DNA from: Cyanobacteriota bacterium | GTDB lineage: Bacteria > Cyanobacteriota > Cyanobacteriia > Pseudanabaenales > Pseudanabaenaceae | NCBI GenBank assembly: GCA_025356295.1 | Contig: JANXUJ010000157.1 | Coordinates: forward strand, 1 to 37,673 | Direction: 5' to 3' | DNA length: 37,673 nucleotides | Shown: piece by piece, positions 33,109-37,673 of the stretch | Layout: every line of letters starts with the position of its first letter | Numbering within the stretch: the stretch's first letter is position 1 | Position numbers and translations under genes: made by a program | The notes under the pieces: model-generated | Databases searched by the model: none | The model's input: the letters and a program-made list of their open reading frames with translations, nothing else | Told to the model about the DNA's origin: nothing

Positions 33109-34050
33109 ATGAATAATGATGTCACCGAGTCTATCAATCCATCAACTACTGAATCACCAGAGACTTATGTGCAGTATGGCGATCGCTACAGTAGTTCTAA
33201 CAATACTTCCCTCGCGCTAAAAAACTATCAACGCGCCTTAGCCATGAATCCTGACTTTGCGCGCGCACATCAGCGAATTGGGACAATCTACCAATTAGAA
33301 GGAAACATAATGGAAGCGATCGCTAGTTTTAATAAAGCGATCGCTCTTGATCCAGCATCAATGGAGGCACAATTAGGACTAGGTAATGCGTATCAACAAA
33401 TGGGATGGGCGGAGCTAGCAATTCCCTGTTTTCAGACCGCACTAGAGCTTGCACCCGATCGCTTTCTAGCTGAATATCATTGCAAGCTAGGAGATAGCCT
33501 CAAAGCACGAGGTAGAGTTGCAGAAGCGATCGCTAGTTATGAAAGGGCGATCGCCACAAATCCTGATGAGGTGGATGGTTATCGCGCGATCGCTCAAGTA
33601 TATTTGGAACAACACGATCTAGCATTGGTCAGCGCAATTTATGAGCGTGCAGATGCTCGCCAACTTTTGCAAGGCAAAGACTACAATACGTTGGGGGTGG
33701 CTGGGATGCAGAAGTTTAATTCGACCAAAGATTTAAATTTGGTGAAGACGGCGATCGCCTGTTTTGAACAAGCGATTCAGATTGATCCGAGTTATGCTGA
33801 TGCCCATTGCAATCTCGGCAGTGCTTTTATCCATCAAGATCAAATTAAAGATGCAATTCTTGCCTACAAGGAAGCAATTGACATTGAGCCAAATTTTGCT
33901 CAACCCTATTTCAATCTTGGCATTCTCTTAAACAACATTGGCAAAGTCGATGAAGCGATCGCTTGTTTTGAATCAGCGATTTCACTTGTTCCAGACTGGG
34001 TAGAGGCACATCAACACCTCGGCAAGCTTTTACAACACCGTGCGGGCTAG
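33109..34050 (+). CDS. Tetratricopeptide repeat protein
   Basis: 313 residues with about seven TPR units such as NYQRALAMNPDFARAHQRIG, SFNKAIALDPASMEAQLGLG and CFEQAIQIDPSYADAHCNLG. They span residues 20-310 with a break around 180-210 (ERADARQLLQGKDYNTLG). No enzymatic domain or signal peptide is visible, so it is a cytoplasmic scaffold. It probably belongs to an operon with the HD-domain gene upstream. The gene contains many HIP1 octamers, in contrast to the RHS sequence that follows from about 34095, which marks a sharp boundary of native-looking sequence. Confidence 0.88.
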   Translation: MNNDVTESINPSTTESPETYVQYGDRYSSSNNTSLALKNYQRALAMNPDFARAHQRIGTIYQLEGNIMEAIASFNKAIALDPASMEAQLGLGNAYQQMGWAELAIPCFQTALELAPDRFLAEYHCKLGDSLKARGRVAEAIASYERAIATNPDEVDGYRAIAQVYLEQHDLALVSAIYERADARQLLQGKDYNTLGVAGMQKFNSTKDLNLVKTAIACFEQAIQIDPSYADAHCNLGSAFIHQDQIKDAILAYKEAIDIEPNFAQPYFNLGILLNNIGKVDEAIACFESAISLVPDWVEAHQHLGKLLQHRAG

Positions 34051-34111
34051 GATAGCAAACATCTGCTGATTTAAGAGCTTGGACAAAAAACATTTGGCAC
34101 ATTAAATTCGG

Positions 34112-34760
34112 ATGACTGTGAATGCTCAAAGCAATAAGCAGGTGGACTATGCTTACAATTCGATAAGCCAAGTTACAAACAAGAAGCGATATTCAGACAT
34201 CACAGGTACAAATCTAGTCGCAGAGACAAGTCACATCTACGACAGCATCAATCGCCTTATCAATATCACGCATAGCAAAGGTGCAAATACCATTTCTTCC
34301 TATGCTCAAATCTATGATGCGGCTAGCAATATTACATCTGTCACTGGTACTGATAGTAGCTCTACTTATACCTATGACAATACGAATCATCTCACTGAAT
34401 CTGATTATGATTTCCAAGCTGATGAGAATTATACCTATGATGATAATGGGAATAGAACCAATTCTAGTAATGTCACGGGTGTAAATAATCGTCTATTGGA
34501 AGACAATAGATATCGCTATGAATATGACATCGTGGGCAATCGAACTAAGCGCACTGATAAATCTACTGATGAGGTGATGGAATATAGTTGGGATATCAGG
34601 GATAGGTTGATTGGTATTGTCGTTAAGGATGTCAATGGAGATATCATCAGGTCTGCTCAATATACTTACGATGTTTACAATCAACGCATTGCGAAGACGG
34701 TTGATGTGGATGGTGCGGCAGTGGCGATGACTGAGCGTTATGTTTATGGTGCTAATCAGA
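34112..34760 (+). repeat. RHS duplication, copy A
   Basis: Direct repeat of 37019-37673 at roughly four-fifths identity by eye, including long identical stretches. Copy B has a short insertion (extra GDGSL) near the 3' end. Confidence 0.8.
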
Positions 34761-34783
34761 ATAATGATAAAATCCCGCCATGA
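34112..34783 (+). pseudogene. Truncated RHS/YD-repeat remnant
   Basis: A 223-residue frame made of YD repeats (YTYDDNGNRT, YRYEYDIVGNRTK, YTYDVYNQRIAKTVD), the core of RHS/wall-associated polymorphic toxins and cell-surface proteins. It is closely similar to the RHS part at 37019-37673, residue by residue. Upstream, homology continues a few bases to CATTAAAT, but with a one-base insertion and an in-frame TAA at 34103-34105, so the 5' part is missing. At its end, where the homologue reads YGSDQ, it diverges to ANQNNDKIPP and stops. The stop overlaps the ATG of the nuclease gene (ATGA). No HIP1 octamer occurs in it. It is probably an orphan fragment, possibly untranslated. Confidence 0.75.
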
Positions 34784-35610
34784 TCGACAACATCTGTAAA
34801 TACCTCGCCGAGACCTTCCCCACCGACTTTGCCAGTTGGCTGTTAGGAGAAGCGATCGCCTTCACAAAACTCGAACCATCAGAACTATCAGTCGAACCAA
34901 TTCGGGCTGACTCCGTGATATTTCTAGAATCAAGCGAAATTATTCTGCATATAGAATTTCAGACCGAGCCAAACAAAAACATCCCGTTCCGCATGGCAGA
35001 CTATCGACTCAGGTTATATCGCAAATTCCCTGAAAGACAGATATATCAAGTGGTTATTTACCTGACACGGAGCCAATCACGATTAGTCTACGAAAGCACA
35101 TTCAATATTGGCGGACTAAACCATGAATTCAACATCATCAGGTTATGGGAGCAGCCCACAGAAATATTTCAACAATATCAAGGACTATTGCCCTTTGCCA
35201 CGCTATCACAAACCAATAACCCCGAAGAAACGTTAAGACAAGTTGCGAGGCAAATTGAAAATATCGAAGACAAACAAGTACAAAGCAACGTAGCCGCATC
35301 GACCGCTATAATATCGGGTATAGCCCTGAACAAAGAAATCATCCAAAGACTTTTAAGGAGCGAAATCATGAAAGAATCAGTTATTTATCAAGAAATCTTG
35401 CTTGAAGGTGAGGCTAGAGGCGAGGCTAGAGGCAAGACCAAGGAAAGAACCCAAATCGCCACAAACATGATGCGTTGTAACATTTCTGTAGACTTAATTG
35501 CCCAATTTACAGGACTGAGCCTCAAAGAAGTCCGAAAGCTCCAAAAACTTTCAACAGAAAAAGCTCAAACACCAAAGTCAGCTAAAACAAAGCGATCGCC
35601 AAAATCATAA
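34780..35610 (+). CDS. Rpn-family PD-(D/E)XK nuclease
   Basis: 276 residues. The catalytic core has D in IRADSVIFL, then E-x-Q in HIEFQTEP (the Rpn-type replacement for E-x-K), followed by RMADYRLRLYRKFP and QVVIYLTRS. The tail has EGEARGEARGKTKERTQIA and ISVDLIAQFTGLSLKEVRKL, both typical of the recombination-promoting nuclease/putative transposase family abundant in cyanobacteria, and ends in a Lys-rich tract. Known relatives cut DNA and stimulate recombination. Its ATG overlaps the end of the RHS remnant by four bases. Two HIP1 octamers lie inside it, unlike the flanking RHS DNA. A 7-base inverted pair (TAATGAT 34762, ATCATTA 35610) flanks it, possibly by chance. Confidence 0.85.
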   Translation: MIDNICKYLAETFPTDFASWLLGEAIAFTKLEPSELSVEPIRADSVIFLESSEIILHIEFQTEPNKNIPFRMADYRLRLYRKFPERQIYQVVIYLTRSQSRLVYESTFNIGGLNHEFNIIRLWEQPTEIFQQYQGLLPFATLSQTNNPEETLRQVARQIENIEDKQVQSNVAASTAIISGIALNKEIIQRLLRSEIMKESVIYQEILLEGEARGEARGKTKERTQIATNMMRCNISVDLIAQFTGLSLKEVRKLQKLSTEKAQTPKSAKTKRSPKS

Positions 35611-35617
35611 TCATTAA

Positions 35618-37673
35618 GTTAATGGACAAGCACCAAACGCAGGTAGCTACGGAACCAGTATCAGCAATGATGGTAGATTTCTTGCATTCTACTCAACAAT
35701 CACAGGGCTTGATGGTATTGCTCGCGCTGGACTATATCTGCGAGACATTGAAAATCAGACCACGAGAATGATTGCTTCGCTGATTGGAGATAGCAATCAA
35801 GAACTTAACGACTACAACAAAGGCTTCGCAATCAGCGGAGATGGGCAGTACATCGCTTTCGTTTCTAGCGAATCGAATATTGTTAATGATGATACAAATG
35901 GCGTGTCAGATTTATTTGTCAAGAATTTACAAACAGGAGATGTTGAGAGAATTAGTATTAGCAGTAATGGAGATGAATCCAATCTTGGACTTGACCAATT
36001 TGCATCTATCGATATCAGTGAGGATGGTCGCTATATAGCTTTCTCTTCCAATGCGACTAATCTTGTTGACAATGATACAAATGGAGTTGCCGATGTTTTT
36101 GTCCATGACCGAGTTGGAAGAACGACATCCAGAGTAAGTGTAAGTAGTTCTGGCAATCAAGCCAATGGCAAGAGTTATTATCATAGTATTAGCGGTGATG
36201 GAAGATATGTAGCATTTACTTCTGACGCGCCTAGTTTGTCAGGTAGAGATGGCACTTTTGTTTTTGTGCATGATTTACAAACAGGGTCTACAACTAAAAT
36301 TGCAGCAGGATTCGCGCCTTCTATTGATCGCGATGGTAAATTCTTAACTTTCTCTTCTGGAAATGTACTCACAGATGGTGATACGCCTGGTGTCAACGAT
36401 GTATTTCTGTATGATCTAACGACTGGAGCACTTAAAATTCTGTCTTCTGAGATTGGCGGAGTCTTTTCTAAAATCAGTGAAGATGGAAAGACTGTCGCTT
36501 TTTCTTCTAACAATTTCACGGATGTGATTACCTATGATGTGACTACTAACCAAGGGAAGTCTGTTGGCGATCGGTTTAGCGATAGTTCGCCAATTAATCG
36601 ACTTTCTAGTGAAGTTAATGCAAACGGTGCGGTACGAAAGTACACTTATGACCACGTTGGTAATGTCACCTCGATCATGGACAGGGATGGCACGATTCAA
36701 GCATTTAGCTATGACAAGCTCAATCGACTCACTCAGAAGAATTGGATCAATGCTCAAGGTAATTTCATCCGCAACATAGTCAGTACCTACAACGCCGCAG
36801 GTGAACTCACCCAAATCACCGATCCAGACAGCACCTACAGTTATACCTATGACCTTGATGGTAGAATGCTGACTAATAGCAATCAGGGTACTGCTAATGT
36901 GCCGACCACGATCATGAGTTACAGCTATGACAATGTGGGCAATGTGTTATCGATGACCGACACCATCAATGGCAGCCTTGGTGTAACCACAACCCATGAA
37001 TATGATGCATTAAATCGCTTGACTGTGAATGCTCAGGGCAATAAGCGGGTGGATTATGCTTACAATGCGATTAGCCAAGTCACAAACAAGAAGCGATATT
37101 CTGATGTCACAGGAACAAATCTTGTCGCAGAGACAAGTCACACCTACGACAGTATCAATCGTCTTACTAATATTACTCACAGTAAAGGCGCGAATACTAT
37201 TTCGTCTTATGTTCAAACCTATGATGCGGCTGGTAAGGTTACATCTGTTGCTGGTACTGATGGTAGTTCGACTTATACCTATGACAATACAAGTCAGCTC
37301 ACTGGTGCGGATTATGATTTCCAAGCTGATGAGAGTTATACCTATGATAGCAATGGTAATCGGACTAACAATGGCTATGTCACGGGTGTAAATAATCGTC
37401 TGTTGGAAGACAATAAATATCGCTATGAGTATGACTTAGTTAGTAATAGAACTAAGCGTATTGATAAATCGACTGATGAGGTTACAGAATATAGTTGGGA
37501 TATTAGGGATAGATTGACTGGTATCATAGTTAAGAATGCTCTTGGTGAGATTATCAGGACTGCTGAATATACCTATGATGTCTACAATCAGCGTATTGCG
37601 AAGACGGTTGATACAGATGGAGATGGTTCTCTTGCTGCGGTGACGGAGAGATTTGTGTATGGCTCTGACCAGA
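35618..37673 (+). CDS. Large RHS/YD-repeat protein with N-terminal beta-propeller-like repeats; both ends incomplete
   Basis: A single open frame of 685 codons from just after an in-frame TAA (35615-35617) to the window edge. The first 300 residues are TolB/WD40-like blades: SISNDGRFLAFYS, AISGDGQYIAFVSSESN, DISEDGRYIAFSSNATN, SISGDGRYVAFTSD. From about 36600 YD repeats follow (KYTYDHVGNVTSIMDRDGT, YTYDLDGRML, HEYDALNRLT). No ATG, GTG or TTG precedes the first blade: the first in-frame ATG (35768) would cut it off. The 5' end therefore seems lost or lies before the nuclease gene. RHS proteins wrap a C-terminal toxin or effector; that tip, if present, is beyond the window. Not recognised beyond family level. 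Confidence 0.7.
37019..37673 (+). repeat. RHS duplication, copy B
   Basis: Second copy of the segment at 34112-34760, here in frame within the large RHS protein. It begins in the codons for LTVNAQGNK and runs to the edge of the window. Confidence 0.8.

Noticed and set aside
33300..34000. Repeated GCGATCGC as a possible CRISPR or phage repeat
   Set aside because: It is the HIP1 octamer dispersed through TPR codons and the whole genome, without regular spacing.
34762..35616. Insertion sequence bounded by TAATGAT/ATCATTA
   Set aside because: The inverted pair is only seven A/T-rich bases, no target duplication is visible, and the gene is an Rpn nuclease rather than a DDE or HUH transposase.
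36416..36814. 132-codon minus-strand frame within the RHS region
   Set aside because: Antisense shadow of the long plus-strand repeat frame.
35768..37673. Start of the propeller-RHS protein at ATG 35768
   Set aside because: Blade-like sequence (SISNDGRFLAFYS) is in frame before it, so this ATG would truncate a real repeat.

Overview
The window looks like the chromosome of a beta-cyanobacterium. It carries a beta-carboxysome locus (ccmO, two ccmK, ccmL, ccmM, ccmN) and many copies of the HIP1 octamer GCGATCGC. Other gene families and arrangements fit this: a CobA-HemD fusion, adjacent panC and cmk, and an RNase II-like protein starting MEKGTL. The moderate A+T content and protein style would suit a Pseudanabaena-like filamentous lineage, but that is inference.

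Layout. 1-2.1 kb: the end of a truncated gene, then a two-gene TOPRIM-like (DUF4276) plus AAA ATPase cassette that resembles overcoming-lysogenization-defect type defence pairs. 2.3-9.7 kb: housekeeping and envelope genes (HEAT protein, tRNA-Gly, tcdA, response regulator, ftsE-ftsX, tRNA-Arg, a di-iron hydroxylase-like membrane protein, fetB, a peptidoglycan-binding protein). 9.8-15.8 kb: cobA-hemD, rpsP-khpA, cinA, a 47-residue ORF and an RNase II-family exoribonuclease. 15.9-21.3 kb: a 53-residue secreted peptide gene and the carboxysome genes on the minus strand. CcmM has a gamma-carbonic-anhydrase-like domain, four Rubisco-small-subunit-like modules and a well-placed internal start for a short form. 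21.4-28.9 kb: a REC-GGDEF protein, fetA (14 kb from fetB), a FecR-domain protein, a YqiA-like esterase, cysE, lptB-lptA, and cmk/panC, which overlap instead of being fused. 29-34 kb: an RlpA-like protein, a 0.6 kb gap with a consensus CRP-type palindrome, larE, a Pro/Ser-rich lipoprotein, an HD-domain protein and a TPR protein. 34.1 kb to the end: an accessory region with an RHS/YD-repeat remnant, an overlapping Rpn-type nuclease gene, and a second large RHS-plus-propeller reading frame that runs off the window.

The ccm genes together would build the carboxysome shell, and CcmM and CcmN would organise Rubisco and attach it to the shell. lptB/lptA, ftsEX, rlpA and the peptidoglycan-binding protein are envelope functions. 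Most gene boundaries carry long near-perfect hairpins with short TTC/TTT/AAA-type loops, some placed inside apparent operons (ftsE-ftsX, ccmM-ccmN). The strongest candidates for something new are the RHS/nuclease mosaic at the right end, the ATPase/TOPRIM pair at the left end, and the small secreted peptide gene with its own ribosome site and terminator. No CRISPR array, rRNA, complete insertion sequence or phage structural gene was recognised.
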